From NCBI GenBank assembly GCA_900548765.1, contig URLU01000022.1:1-18685 (forward strand): a DNA stretch of 18,685 nt, written 5' to 3'. Below are positions 1 to 9,019 of the stretch, one piece after another (within the stretch, counting starts at the first letter, position 1; each line of letters opens with the position of its first letter). The stretch is from an uncultured Lachnobacterium sp. (GTDB lineage: Bacteria > Bacillota > Clostridia > Lachnospirales > Lachnospiraceae). A program made the translations under genes and the position numbers. The notes below the pieces were generated by a model. It did no database searches, was not told the origin of the DNA, and saw nothing but the letters and a program-made list of their open reading frames with translations.

Positions 1-1870
1 GGAATATCACATCTACCTTCATGTTGCCCCAGTCTAAAGGCTCTGCCAGCTTGACCACGCATATCTGTGGTCTGATTACATTTTCTGCCTTGCCATGGGG
101 TATGGCAATACCGCTTCCGATTGCTGTGGACTCCACATTTTCTCTCTCAAGCACATCCTTTAAAAATCCCCTGCTTACGTATCCTCCATCTATAAGCCGT
201 CCGCAGGCTTCTTTTAGAAGTTCTTTCTTGCTTATCTTTTTCTCAATAAAAATAATATTGTCTGCCTTTATGAGCTTTCCAAACTCATTCTTGTCAACAC
301 CATAATCAGACCGAAGCTCTGCGCACTTGTCCCTTATAAGCTTCTCATCCTTTTGGCTTACTATAGGAGATATCTGTACTATCCTGTCATCGCTTACCTG
401 CCCCGGTATCATGGACAGTACTATGTCATACTCGTACTCGTCCAGCCTGTTAATCTTCTCAGAGGACAAAATCGCGACTATATCTATATTGGGAATCCTG
501 TTCTCAATCTTTGCCGCCACTATGTTTGCCGCCGCAATTCCCGCAGTTCCTATCAGGATTGCCCTTATGCTCTGGGGTGTCCTGTGAAGTGCTCCCCCCA
601 CCAGCAGGGCGATAAATGCTATCTCATGGTCGGATGGCATATTGCCGGTATACTTCTCATAGATACGGGATAGTGTGAAACAGGTGGCAAATATGCCTGA
701 GTACATCTCCGTAATATCCTGTAAAAATGGATTGGTAACTTCTATTCCATACCTTGTCCTGGTCAGGGATGATGGCACAAAGCTCTCTATGCTGGTCTTG
801 AGGAGTTCGTTTTCCACCAGCTTCATGCCCATAATCTGGGACAGATACTGAAGCAGTTCATTGGCAAACATCACCGATTCCTCATCCATCTGGCAGTCTG
901 CCCCACCATCCTGCAGGGTGGCGGATTGTAGGAGAATCTGTATATAATCTGACTCTCCTTGTGGCAGTTTGCTTTCTGTCAGCCTGCTAATCTGTGCAAT
1001 TATATCTGTCGAGATACTCTTTCTGTTGTCGTATGCAGCACCATGCTCAGGCACATCAATATGATTTTCTTTTTTCTCATCATATCTTTTTGATGTAACA
1101 TACTCATTGGCTGCTATTTTATTTTGATTTATTTTAAGACGGTCCAGCACATGTCCATTCTTTATCCGGTACAATTGTATCGTCATATACTCCGCCAGCA
1201 TCTGCACCGAATAATCTGTATACAAAATACGATACTTTTCCTCTATGAAATGTATAATATCCACCGAATCCCCATAATTTTTTCTGGAAAAATTATTCGC
1301 CCAGAGCGAACTCTCCTCTCTGGAAATCCTGTGATCATAAAAATCTTCAACCACCTTGTTTTCAACAGGAAAACGGCACATATGCCGCAAGGCTTTTCTG
1401 ATTGAAAACTCATCCCCGGATATGGAGATTCCGTGTCCTGCTGTCTTGGTCACAGATATTTTAAAGGCTTCAAGCTCTGCTTCCAGATGCTTTATATCCT
1501 CATTTATGACATTCCTGCTGACAGACAGCTCCTCAGAGAAAAGTGCCACTGTATATGTATCCCATCCGCTAAGCAGGATATAGGCAATATAGTTTATCCG
1601 CTGCTGTCTGGACATGGATACAGCCCTGTTGTCTACCAGATTCTGTAACTCACCTATCTGCTCGTCCGTAAAATCCGCCTCAAATCCAATGCCGGGCTTC
1701 CTGTTTAAGACCAGCCCCTTCTTTGCACAGAAATCAGACACTTCCTTGATATAGGTCTTGACGCTTCTCTCTGACACCCCAAGGCTTATGGCTAAAGCCC
1801 GCGCTGTTATGGGCTTGCGGTTATTCTCTATTAATTTTTCAATAATAGCCAGACCTCTTTCCGACAGCAT
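1..1870 (-). CDS. PRD-domain transcriptional regulator/antiterminator with EIIB- and EIIA-like domains (BglG/MtlR/LicR type), 3' end cut by window
   Basis: The minus strand stays open from an ATG at 1870 to the window edge (623 codons, no stop seen). The start follows AAAGGGG at suitable spacing. Visible order: DeoR/HTH_11-type helix-turn-helix (about residues 5-45), a second Mga-like HTH (about 105-130), PRD1 (about 200-310), PRD2 (about 320-430), an EIIB-like segment (about 435-500) and an EIIA type-2 domain (from about 540) with the phospho-acceptor motif AIGSGIAIPHGK (His592). Such proteins sense PTS phosphorylation and activate a sugar PTS operon; the target is probably outside the window to the left, as no PTS gene lies here. 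Odd points: the EIIB-like loop reads ILIGTAGIAAAN with no Cys, and PRD2 reads IALLVGGALHR where related proteins usually have a His (ALHxG). The family assignment is firm; the sugar is unknown. Confidence 0.9.
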   Translation of the reverse strand, partial: MLSERGLAIIEKLIENNRKPITARALAISLGVSERSVKTYIKEVSDFCAKKGLVLNRKPGIGFEADFTDEQIGELQNLVDNRAVSMSRQQRINYIAYILLSGWDTYTVALFSEELSVSRNVINEDIKHLEAELEAFKISVTKTAGHGISISGDEFSIRKALRHMCRFPVENKVVEDFYDHRISREESSLWANNFSRKNYGDSVDIIHFIEEKYRILYTDYSVQMLAEYMTIQLYRIKNGHVLDRLKINQNKIAANEYVTSKRYDEKKENHIDVPEHGAAYDNRKSISTDIIAQISRLTESKLPQGESDYIQILLQSATLQDGGADCQMDEESVMFANELLQYLSQIMGMKLVENELLKTSIESFVPSSLTRTRYGIEVTNPFLQDITEMYSGIFATCFTLSRIYEKYTGNMPSDHEIAFIALLVGGALHRTPQSIRAILIGTAGIAAANIVAAKIENRIPNIDIVAILSSEKINRLDEYEYDIVLSMIPGQVSDDRIVQISPIVSQKDEKLIRDKCAELRSDYGVDKNEFGKLIKADNIIFIEKKISKKELLKEACGRLIDGGYVSRGFLKDVLERENVESTAIGSGIAIPHGKAENVIRPQICVVKLAEPLDWGNMKVDVIF

Positions 1871-1913
1871 GGGCTTCCCCTTTCTTATATTGGCGTTTTA
1901 ATGTTTACTTATG

Positions 1914-4130
1914 CTATACATATTTCAGCAATTCTTCCGGTTTATCAATCAGACAGCTTGCTCCGTTTTCTATGAGGAAATCCCTGTCCCTGAAGCCCCA
2001 TGTCACGGAAATACATGGTATGCCGGCGTTTTTAGCGGTCTGTATATCCACATCAGAGTCTCCCACATACACACACTCATGTGCTGTGACGCCAAGCTCT
2101 CTCATAGCCTTCAGGGCTGTATCCGGAGCTGGCTTTCTGGCTACATTTTCCATCTCACCTATAGCCGCTGAGGTGTAGCCGCTGAAATACTGGTCATTTA
2201 ATTCCTTCACTGCAAAATCAATCTTGTTTGATACAATTGCCATCTTTATGCCGCGAGTCTTAAGCTCATCAAACAGAGGGATTATACCCTGATAAGCACC
2301 TGTGTTTTCTGTGCAATGCTCCCCATAGTATTCTTTGAATACATCAAAGGTTTCCTCAAATTCAGGGTTGTCCTCTCCATCAGGCACCGCGCGAATCATG
2401 AGAAGTCTCACTCCATTTCCCACAAAACGTCTCACATCATCCAGCGTACGCTCCGGCATGCCCTTGGTTCTAAGGGCATAGTTCACTGCATTTTTTAAGT
2501 CAACCAGTGTATCTAAAAGTGTGCCATCCAAATCAAAAATCACTGCCTTTACTGGATTTTTCCCTGTCATCTTCTCAAAGGCATTGTTAAATTCTTCCTT
2601 ACTCATAATATTTACTTTTCCTTCGCTGCTCACAATCATGTCCCCCTTGTTTCCAGATATATATACCGTGTCGTCCTTATTGGCAAAAAGCTTTACCTTG
2701 TTTTCAATCTCTGCCGCCATTACATTATGGGCTCTCTTTGGCACACATACCTTTATATGGTTTGATAAATCAATAGATTTTCCTGTTGAATTAACCCTCA
2801 CAATTACATGCTCTCTCAAATCCCTGCTCTCATACCCACTCTCAGGGCAGCTTGTGAAATTCTCTTCAAAAGCCTTGCGGGAATATTCCTCTATCTCCCA
2901 GCCTCCATATACGACAAGGATTGTGTCCTCATCCACCAGCACATCCATATCCCTGTTCTCGTCTACAGTTCTGATTTTAATTATTTCTCCTGAATTTGCA
3001 AGCTCAAGTGCAGGTATATAGCCTATTGAAGCCAGCCTTGATGTATACTCTTCCATCCTGAGGTTTTCAAGAATCTTGTCCTTGCCGTAGATAATGGTGG
3101 TGTTCTTGAAATAATCCAGGGCTCTTTTCTCTATTATTGTCTTGATTGCAGAATCAGATGGTCTCTCATATCTGCCATCATCACTTATGACCATTCTCGG
3201 CTGTATATTATTGTCTGCACAGAAATCCTCATAAATAGGGGTCAGCCTCTCCACACTTATAAAGCCTCCTGCTTTTCTCAGATGTCCTCCACCGGAACCT
3301 ATGCCTTCGCATATCTTTTCTGCCATCTCACTGGCTTTTACCTCTCTGACGCAGCTCCTCACTGACAGCTTCACACCATTTTGCAGAACACAGAATACTG
3401 CTACTATGTCAATGGCATCCACCTCTAAAACCAAATCACTTATTATGCCCAGCACATTTGGGTCACAGGGTCCTGCCTTGACTATGGCAAATCTATGCTC
3501 CTCTATATAATCACTTCTGAGAAGAGCTGTTCCAGCCAGCTCAAGCTCCTCCAGCGACATATTGCAGTTTTTAAACCTGGCTATTATGGCATCATCAAAT
3601 ATCACATTGTCCCTGAGCTCCTTGTCAAGAGGCTGAGATATCTCTGACAGACTGCCTGTATCTGTATACAGGCCATAGTACAGGGCTGTGGAGAGCTTGC
3701 TGTCTGCAGCTAAATCATAGCCCTCATCAATTAACATGCTCCAGACCAATGTGGAGCAGGAGCCAAGCTTTTCCCTGACAATTGAATTTTCAGGGAGCTG
3801 TCCAGCCTGAATATGGTGGTCTATGACTGCCACATTCCAGGCATCAAAGTGGGTGACATTTCCTGCCTTATACTGGCAGTCCACTGTCACCAGGAGATCT
3901 GGCTTATCTATCCTGTCCACATGCTCAACCGGGATTTCAAGCTCCTTTATCATGAGCACCAGATTGCTTTTTCTGATAACGTTTCTTCCACCATATACAA
4001 GCCTTGGCTTTTTGCCCTTGCTCTCCAGATACTTAAAGACAGCGTAGCCGCTGGCTAATGCATCTGCGTCCGGATTGTCGTGGCATTGGATTACTATGTC
4101 CTTGTATTTCAGCAAATCTCTTAACTTCAT
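1914..4130 (-). CDS. DHH/DHHA1 phosphoesterase fused to a HAD-family phosphatase (738 aa)
   Basis: N-terminal DHH phosphoesterase: motif I CHDNPDADA (16-24), Asp84 in VTVDCQY, the VIDHH signature (102-106), GLYTDTGS with Asp157, and the DHHA1 glycine motif GSGGGHLRKAGG (278-289). This resembles NrnA-type oligoribonuclease / phosphoadenosine phosphatase enzymes. Residues about 335-520 are an unrecognised linker domain. Residues about 528-738 form a complete HAD subfamily I phosphatase of phosphoglycolate phosphatase/PpaX type: FDLDGTLLDT (nucleophile Asp533, Asp535), IVSNK, RKPAPD and VGDSDVD. The two enzymes are in one continuous frame, so both could act on nucleotide or phosphate-ester turnover in the cytoplasm; the substrates are not deducible. 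The start codon is ATG; upstream only a distant GGAG and a weak AGG are seen. It lies 51 bp after the LTA-synthase-like gene and 43 bp before the PRD regulator, so cotranscription is possible. Confidence 0.9.
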   Translation of the reverse strand: MKLRDLLKYKDIVIQCHDNPDADALASGYAVFKYLESKGKKPRLVYGGRNVIRKSNLVLMIKELEIPVEHVDRIDKPDLLVTVDCQYKAGNVTHFDAWNVAVIDHHIQAGQLPENSIVREKLGSCSTLVWSMLIDEGYDLAADSKLSTALYYGLYTDTGSLSEISQPLDKELRDNVIFDDAIIARFKNCNMSLEELELAGTALLRSDYIEEHRFAIVKAGPCDPNVLGIISDLVLEVDAIDIVAVFCVLQNGVKLSVRSCVREVKASEMAEKICEGIGSGGGHLRKAGGFISVERLTPIYEDFCADNNIQPRMVISDDGRYERPSDSAIKTIIEKRALDYFKNTTIIYGKDKILENLRMEEYTSRLASIGYIPALELANSGEIIKIRTVDENRDMDVLVDEDTILVVYGGWEIEEYSRKAFEENFTSCPESGYESRDLREHVIVRVNSTGKSIDLSNHIKVCVPKRAHNVMAAEIENKVKLFANKDDTVYISGNKGDMIVSSEGKVNIMSKEEFNNAFEKMTGKNPVKAVIFDLDGTLLDTLVDLKNAVNYALRTKGMPERTLDDVRRFVGNGVRLLMIRAVPDGEDNPEFEETFDVFKEYYGEHCTENTGAYQGIIPLFDELKTRGIKMAIVSNKIDFAVKELNDQYFSGYTSAAIGEMENVARKPAPDTALKAMRELGVTAHECVYVGDSDVDIQTAKNAGIPCISVTWGFRDRDFLIENGASCLIDKPEELLKYV

Positions 4131-4181
4131 TTTTCTGTACCTATAACTTCTCCTGCTTTTCTAATATACTAATTGTATCGT

Positions 4182-6143
4182 TTATGATTTGGGATATGGA
4201 AAAAACAGGGTACTCCTGTCCTTCCCATCAAACATGTCATTGTACTGTAGTATCTGATATTTGTTTATCCACTCTGCCTCTTCTCCTGTGGCTTCATTCA
4301 GGTGGACAAAGCCTCCTGCTCTCTTGGAGTAGTAGCCTCTTGAGTTGATGGCAGGGATTTCCTCCTGCAGGTCTGACAAAAACTGATTATATGGCGGCAG
4401 GCTGAGTCCAGCTGTCTCAAGTGTCATGGTTGAGAGGAAGTTTAGGCTTGTGATATCCACCGTCTCCTCTGTTGTATCATAGTTGGTCCAGATGAAAAAT
4501 GGCACTGTGTAGAGATTTTCCAGTTCATCCTCAGTTAGTCCGGACAAACCTTTTCCATTTAATAGCTCTATGAACTTAGAGTTAAGTCCCGGCTGATGGT
4601 CTCCGAAAAATACGATTTCCACTGGCTCATCCACACTCTCAAAATAGCTTATCAGATTCCTTAATGCCTTATCACTCTCATGGAGTAAGGACAGGTACTG
4701 GTTTCCATCTGTGTAGGAGTAGCCTATCTTGTAGATTTCCTCATTGAAATTATCATAGCTCTCAGCATAGCCGCCATGGTTCTGCATGGTTACGCCCAAT
4801 ATAAACAAATTCTCGTCTGCGGATTTTGACTCATATCTGTCTATAATCTTATCAAATAGTTCCTGGTCTGTTATATAATCCCTGAGAATATTAGTCTGAT
4901 CAAAATCGTCTATAAAGTGCATTTCATCAAAGCCCATGGTGGGATAAATTTCGTTTCTGCTCCAGCCAGTCTCATAGTATGGGTGCATTGCCACACAGGT
5001 GTAACCATCATTTGACAGTGTAGACACCAGAGAGGATGGCCTGTCATCTATATACTGCTGATAAACCACTGACCCATCCGGCAAAAAAGCCATTGAGTTT
5101 CCTGTGAGATATTCCCACTCGGAGTTGGGGGTCTTGGCTCCATAAACCGATGACAGGGCGTGACCCTTTATGGTGTTTTCTGTAAGCGAATCAAAAAACG
5201 GTGTGACTGTGGCATTGGTGGTAAAGTTTCCCACCACAGACAGGTCTGCGTAGGATTCACTCATGATTGTGATTATTGTAGGCTTTTTCCCATTAGTATT
5301 GCTGGTCTCTGCGCTTGCGGCCTGACTGCTGTACTGGCTCTCAAGCTCATTTATCACATCCAGGCTGTAGCCATCAGGTTCGCTCACAAAGCTGTCTCTC
5401 ACACCCAGAGTAAAATTTAACAGATAACCATTTCTGTAGGTTCCCTTCATCTCCCAGGTCTCCGTGATTGTGTCCACGCTGTTTACCGCCACGATAACCA
5501 CACATGCAATTGCGGAAAGAACTGTGATTACCCTCATCTGCCATACAGTTTTAAATTCCGGCTTTAGCTTTCTGACCAGAGCTACAAAGAGAATCCCTGC
5601 CAGAATCACATAGCAGGCTTTATTATCAAGAGAAAACTTATACTTGCCCGCCACACTCAGTCCTGTTCCCGCTGAGCGAAGGTCTGCAAAGGTAATCTCA
5701 TTTCCCCTGAACTGGTATACAAAATAATCTATAAATCCAAAGGATAAAAGCGTTATATGGGATATAATACAGGTAAGTCCTGGCTTTTTAGCAAAGGCCT
5801 GCACCAGAAAATAAAAGGCAAGTGCTATCAGATAGTTGTAAAACCACTTATCATCCGTGGTCTTGACAAAATCCTCTGCGTCCAGCAGGACATACTGGAT
5901 GGAGTAGACCGTAAGTGCCGCTCCTCCTGCAAACATTATAAGTGCCCATACCCATGGGATTTTTTCATTTAACTCTATGTCCAGGGACTTTATCAGGTAG
6001 TACAGGGCTGCAAAGCCTAACAAAATCCACCAGTTATACCTTACTATTATCCATAAAACTGCTGCCAGTCCGGCATATATTAAAAAGTTAACATTATTTT
6101 TTGCATTATATTTAATTGAAATTTTCATCATTTTACGCCTCAC
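4182..6143 (-). CDS. LTA synthase family / sulfatase-fold membrane phosphotransferase
   Basis: The N-terminal ~220 residues hold several hydrophobic membrane segments (about 20-37, 38-50, 63-95, 103-118, 122-143, 177-192, 205-222). An extracellular alkaline-phosphatase-superfamily domain follows. Its metal site and nucleophile are visible: Glu296 in IMSESYAD, Thr338 in VYGAKTPNSEWEYLTG (equivalent to the GKTxxSE threonine of LtaS), WSRNEIYPTMGFD, and FFGDHQPG (Asp515, His516). Relatives polymerise or transfer glycerol-phosphate on envelope glycolipids or polysaccharides; here the acceptor is unknown. At 653 aa it is close to usual LtaS length. The start is ambiguous: GTG at 6143 sits 4 nt after AGGAG, whereas ATG at 6131 or 6128 gives a protein four or five residues shorter. 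The upstream region is shared with the divergent phospholipase-like gene. Confidence 0.88.
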   Translation of the reverse strand: MRRKMMKISIKYNAKNNVNFLIYAGLAAVLWIIVRYNWWILLGFAALYYLIKSLDIELNEKIPWVWALIMFAGGAALTVYSIQYVLLDAEDFVKTTDDKWFYNYLIALAFYFLVQAFAKKPGLTCIISHITLLSFGFIDYFVYQFRGNEITFADLRSAGTGLSVAGKYKFSLDNKACYVILAGILFVALVRKLKPEFKTVWQMRVITVLSAIACVVIVAVNSVDTITETWEMKGTYRNGYLLNFTLGVRDSFVSEPDGYSLDVINELESQYSSQAASAETSNTNGKKPTIITIMSESYADLSVVGNFTTNATVTPFFDSLTENTIKGHALSSVYGAKTPNSEWEYLTGNSMAFLPDGSVVYQQYIDDRPSSLVSTLSNDGYTCVAMHPYYETGWSRNEIYPTMGFDEMHFIDDFDQTNILRDYITDQELFDKIIDRYESKSADENLFILGVTMQNHGGYAESYDNFNEEIYKIGYSYTDGNQYLSLLHESDKALRNLISYFESVDEPVEIVFFGDHQPGLNSKFIELLNGKGLSGLTEDELENLYTVPFFIWTNYDTTEETVDITSLNFLSTMTLETAGLSLPPYNQFLSDLQEEIPAINSRGYYSKRAGGFVHLNEATGEEAEWINKYQILQYNDMFDGKDRSTLFFPYPKS

Positions 6144-6154
6144 TCAGCTCCTAT

Positions 6155-6183
6155 CTTACAACAAAAAAAACTACATGTATACT
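6155..6183 (+). promoter_or_regulatory. Candidate sigma-A promoter for the phospholipase C-like gene
   Basis: CTTACA (6155-6160) and TATACT (6178-6183) are separated by 17 bp, about 52 bp upstream of the ATG at 6235. It matches 4/6 and 5/6 consensus positions. It is read by eye in an AT-rich spacer, so chance is possible. Confidence 0.42.
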
Positions 6184-6234
6184 AGGAAATGTTATATACT
6201 AAATATAATTGTTCAATACAAAGGAGGACTAATC

Positions 6235-7194
6235 ATGCCAGGATTTACCACTCACTATTTATTTGGAATAGACGCATACAAAGAAATCAATGATAAGAAA
6301 ATAAAAAAGAACCTATACCACAACCACAGTGCCTTCGCTCTGGGGCTGCAGGGACCGGACGTATTTTTCTACTATCTCCCATCCTACCTCCTCCACAAGG
6401 AGAATCTGGGAGCCCTTGCCCACGACACAGACACCGGTGCATTTTTTGCATATTTATTGGAAAGCAGGAAACAGTTTATTGGAAAACCAAGGCTTCTGGC
6501 TGTGGCTGATGCTTACATAACAGGCTTTATCGGACACTATACACTGGACTGCACTGTCCATCCCTATGTCTATGCCTTTACCTCCTATGACCCTGCCCAT
6601 CCAAAGAAAAATACAGAGTACTTTGGACAGCATGCCTATTTTGAGACCGAGCTGGACTGCGAGCTTCTCGCCTACAAGAAGGGCTTGTCACCATCCCACT
6701 TCCACCAGAACTCAACAATTGCCCTGTCCAGAAAGCAGCGCAGGGTAATAAGCCAGATGCTCTGCTACGCTTATAACAACACCTACCCGGGAATTGGCGC
6801 AGCCAGAAGACAGATAGCAAGTGCCACACGCTGGATGCAGCTTGGCACCCGCGCTGTCAATGACCCATCCGGACAGAAAAAGGTTCTGGTTCGTTTTATC
6901 GAGGGACTGGCTCTGGGCAGACCATTTATCTCTGCCATGCTGCCAAGCGACAGATACAGGTTTGTGCCTGACGCTATGAATTTTGCCCATAAAAAATGGA
7001 TTCATCCCTGGACTAAGGAGTCCTCAAATGAATCCTTTCCAAATCTCTATCAGAAAGCACTGTCGCTGTACTCTAAGCGTATAGACGAGTTCTACAGCCT
7101 GATCCGCGACAAGGGTGCTGACACCGGAAAAGAGCATGATTTTCTTGATTCCTACGGAAACTGCTCCTTCCTCAGTGGTCTGCCCCTGAGATAG
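6235..7194 (+). CDS. Zinc-dependent phospholipase C-like protein (PF00882 type)
   Basis: The start is set by AAAGGAGG seven bases before ATG 6235; the open frame extends 20 codons further upstream but without a ribosome site. The 319-aa product shows the zinc-dependent phospholipase C pattern: MPGFTTHYLFG with His7, GLQGPDVFFY (Asp42), GFIGHYTLDCTVHPYVY (His101, Asp105, His109) and GQHAYFETELDCEL (His133, Glu137). These His/Asp residues match the metal ligands of Bacillus cereus-type PLC. No signal peptide is evident, so a cytoplasmic or non-classical role is likely; many Firmicutes carry such proteins without known substrate. It is one of only two complete plus-strand genes here and converges on the MATE gene with only 6 bp between stop codons. 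Confidence 0.85.
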   Translation: MPGFTTHYLFGIDAYKEINDKKIKKNLYHNHSAFALGLQGPDVFFYYLPSYLLHKENLGALAHDTDTGAFFAYLLESRKQFIGKPRLLAVADAYITGFIGHYTLDCTVHPYVYAFTSYDPAHPKKNTEYFGQHAYFETELDCELLAYKKGLSPSHFHQNSTIALSRKQRRVISQMLCYAYNNTYPGIGAARRQIASATRWMQLGTRAVNDPSGQKKVLVRFIEGLALGRPFISAMLPSDRYRFVPDAMNFAHKKWIHPWTKESSNESFPNLYQKALSLYSKRIDEFYSLIRDKGADTGKEHDFLDSYGNCSFLSGLPLR

Positions 7195-7200
7195 GAATAA

Positions 7201-8553
7201 CTAATCCTGCTGTTTCTTCCACCTGCCAGACTTTATGTACAAAGCCAGCATTATGACGCTTACCAGGGAGCTGGCAGGTGAGGCACAGCCTATGATAAAG
7301 AGATTTGCATTTGGAAGCTTTGACAAGATCCATGTAAGCGGCACCCTGACCAGAAATGTAGTTATCAGGTTCTGTGCCATATTGTAGGTTGTCTTTCCAC
7401 AACCATTGAGCATACCGGCAAGACAGAAGGTTATGCTGGTTAATACCGCATCAATACTGTATGCCCTCATGTACTGTCCTGCAAGCTCTATAACTGCCGC
7501 ATCATCTGTAAATATGGACGGAAAGAGCCAAGGCATAAACTGGCATATAGCCAGAAATACCAGTCCGATTGACAGGCACACAACAATAGCATAACGCACC
7601 GACTTTTTCGCCCTGTCATACTGCTTTGCTCCGAAATTCTGCGCCACAATCACCGATACCGATGATGTAAAGGCATTCTGCGGAATAAAGGCAAACTCAA
7701 CAATCTTATCTCCAATTCCCATGGCAGCACTTGCTGTAAGTCCCATAGAATTAATAATGGCTGTAATAAACATAAAGCTTATATTTACAAGTATGCTCTG
7801 AATTCCTATTGGTATGCCTACCTTTAATATGGAAACAGTTATCTCTCTGTGAAACTTTATATCTTTTAAGGAAAAAGGAAAAGCCATGCCCCTCTTTGCG
7901 ATAAATATAAGGCTGTAAATAAAGCTGATGCCCTGGGCACATACTGTAGCGATTGCCACACCCATGGCTCCCATTCCAAGCCTGCCTGTGAGGAGGTAAT
8001 CACCACATATATTTACAAGACAGGCAACTCCTACGAATATAAGCGGGCTCTTGCTGTCACCCATAGCGCGAAGCAGAGCACATACAATGTTGTAGCCGAT
8101 AATAAGTGGAATACCACAGCTGCAGATTTTCATATAAGCAACAGCCTGCTCCATAGCTTCTTCCGGCACATTTAAAAGTCCAAGCAATTGTGGTGAAAAA
8201 ACAAACGCAGCCAGTGTCAGTATTAATCCCACCACTGCGAAATCAATGATAACATTTCCAACTATTTTAGCAGCTCTCTTTTCATCCTTTGCCCCTATGC
8301 ACTGTCCCACCAGGACGGTTCCTCCGCTGGACAGTCCTATGGCAAAATATGTGAATACAGCCAGAAGCTGGGCACCGCTTGATACTGCGGAAAGTCCTGC
8401 TGTGCTTCCAAAATTTCCTATGATAAGTGTATCTACGATACCATAAAGGTTCTGCAGTAAAATAGCAAACAAAAACGGCACCGTAAACCTTAAGAGGTTA
8501 CCGGCTATTGGTCCCTCTGTCAAAGCCATTTCTCTTTTTGTATTAGTCCTCAT
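7201..8553 (-). CDS. MATE family efflux transporter
   Basis: A 450-aa polytopic protein with about twelve hydrophobic helices and the typical MATE N-terminus (LTEGPIAGNLLRFTVPF), followed by LYGIVDTLIIGNFGSTAGLSA and the repeated half near residues 230-290 (IPIGIQSILVNISFMF). MATE proteins export drugs or metabolites using Na+ or H+; the substrate cannot be read from sequence. The length is normal. The start at ATG 8553 has only a weak upstream GGAAAG; ATG 8529 (MALTEGP) is an alternative. It lies 28 bp after the DUF1292 gene and is probably cotranscribed with it. Confidence 0.92.
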   Translation of the reverse strand: MRTNTKREMALTEGPIAGNLLRFTVPFLFAILLQNLYGIVDTLIIGNFGSTAGLSAVSSGAQLLAVFTYFAIGLSSGGTVLVGQCIGAKDEKRAAKIVGNVIIDFAVVGLILTLAAFVFSPQLLGLLNVPEEAMEQAVAYMKICSCGIPLIIGYNIVCALLRAMGDSKSPLIFVGVACLVNICGDYLLTGRLGMGAMGVAIATVCAQGISFIYSLIFIAKRGMAFPFSLKDIKFHREITVSILKVGIPIGIQSILVNISFMFITAIINSMGLTASAAMGIGDKIVEFAFIPQNAFTSSVSVIVAQNFGAKQYDRAKKSVRYAIVVCLSIGLVFLAICQFMPWLFPSIFTDDAAVIELAGQYMRAYSIDAVLTSITFCLAGMLNGCGKTTYNMAQNLITTFLVRVPLTWILSKLPNANLFIIGCASPASSLVSVIMLALYIKSGRWKKQQD

Positions 8554-8581
8554 TACGTTTCTCTAACTTTCCTGATTACTC

Positions 8582-8875
8582 TCAGCTTCTGGTATTGTCC
8601 CTGTCTTCATCCTTACTATCCTCAAGCTCCATATAGGCTCTGGCCAGCTTCTGGTAATCTACCTGATTTTTAATCTTTTCCACTGTGAAATCATCATCTG
8701 TGATTTTTGCCTTATATATGTAAAGTCCTTCCTCATTGATTGTATCTCCCTCAATGAGCGCGCCAACTACATAATGCTTGTTTTCAAAATCAAATTCATC
8801 TACTACGGCAAGCTCTACCTCTCCACCATCTTTGTTTGTTGTTTTGAAAGTTGTGTATTCCTTGAAATCTTCCAT
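8582..8875 (-). CDS. DUF1292 family small acidic protein
   Basis: A 97-aa acidic protein with the DUF1292 pattern: a KTTNKDGGEVELAVVDEFDFENKHYVVGA-type beta strand block (residues about 11-39), then an EGLYIYKAKITDD strand and a charged C-terminal tail. The family is common in Firmicutes, and its function is not established. GAGGTG precedes the ATG by 5 bases. It is first in a two-gene unit with the MATE transporter, from a candidate promoter at 8909-8937. Confidence 0.85.
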   Translation of the reverse strand: MEDFKEYTTFKTTNKDGGEVELAVVDEFDFENKHYVVGALIEGDTINEEGLYIYKAKITDDDFTVEKIKNQVDYQKLARAYMELEDSKDEDRDNTRS

Positions 8876-8908
8876 TTTATCACCTCTTCGTATTTATGTG
8901 TCTGCTAT

Positions 8909-8937
8909 ATTCTATACTTTGTAGATTATATTAGCAA
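8909..8937 (-). promoter_or_regulatory. Candidate promoter for the DUF1292-MATE operon
   Basis: On the minus strand TTGCTA (8937-8932) and TAGAAT (8914-8909) are 17 bp apart, giving a leader of roughly 25-30 nt before the ATG at 8875. It matches 4/6 and 5/6 consensus positions. Confidence 0.45.
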
Positions 8938-8982
8938 GATACAGAAAACCTGACAGCTTCTCTTGCATACCTTGGCATTTAT

Positions 8983-9013
8983 AAATGCCACAGACTATAT
9001 GTCCGTGGCATTT
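8983..9013 (-). terminator. Rho-independent-type hairpin after the L,D-transpeptidase gene
   Basis: Arms AAATGCCAC / GTGGCATTT extend inward through GAC/GTC, with one wobble pair, and start 6 nt past the stop codon at 9020. The T-rich tail is modest on the minus strand. The outer arm also belongs to a perfect 16-bp palindrome, GGCATTTATAAATGCC (8974-8989), so two mutually exclusive hairpins can form. Confidence 0.55.
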
Positions 9014-9019
9014 TCTCAA

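Noticed and set aside
2521..3021. Plus-strand 166-codon open frame antisense to the DHH-HAD gene
   Set aside because: It is the shadow of a well-supported coding region; no ribosome site or recognisable domain.
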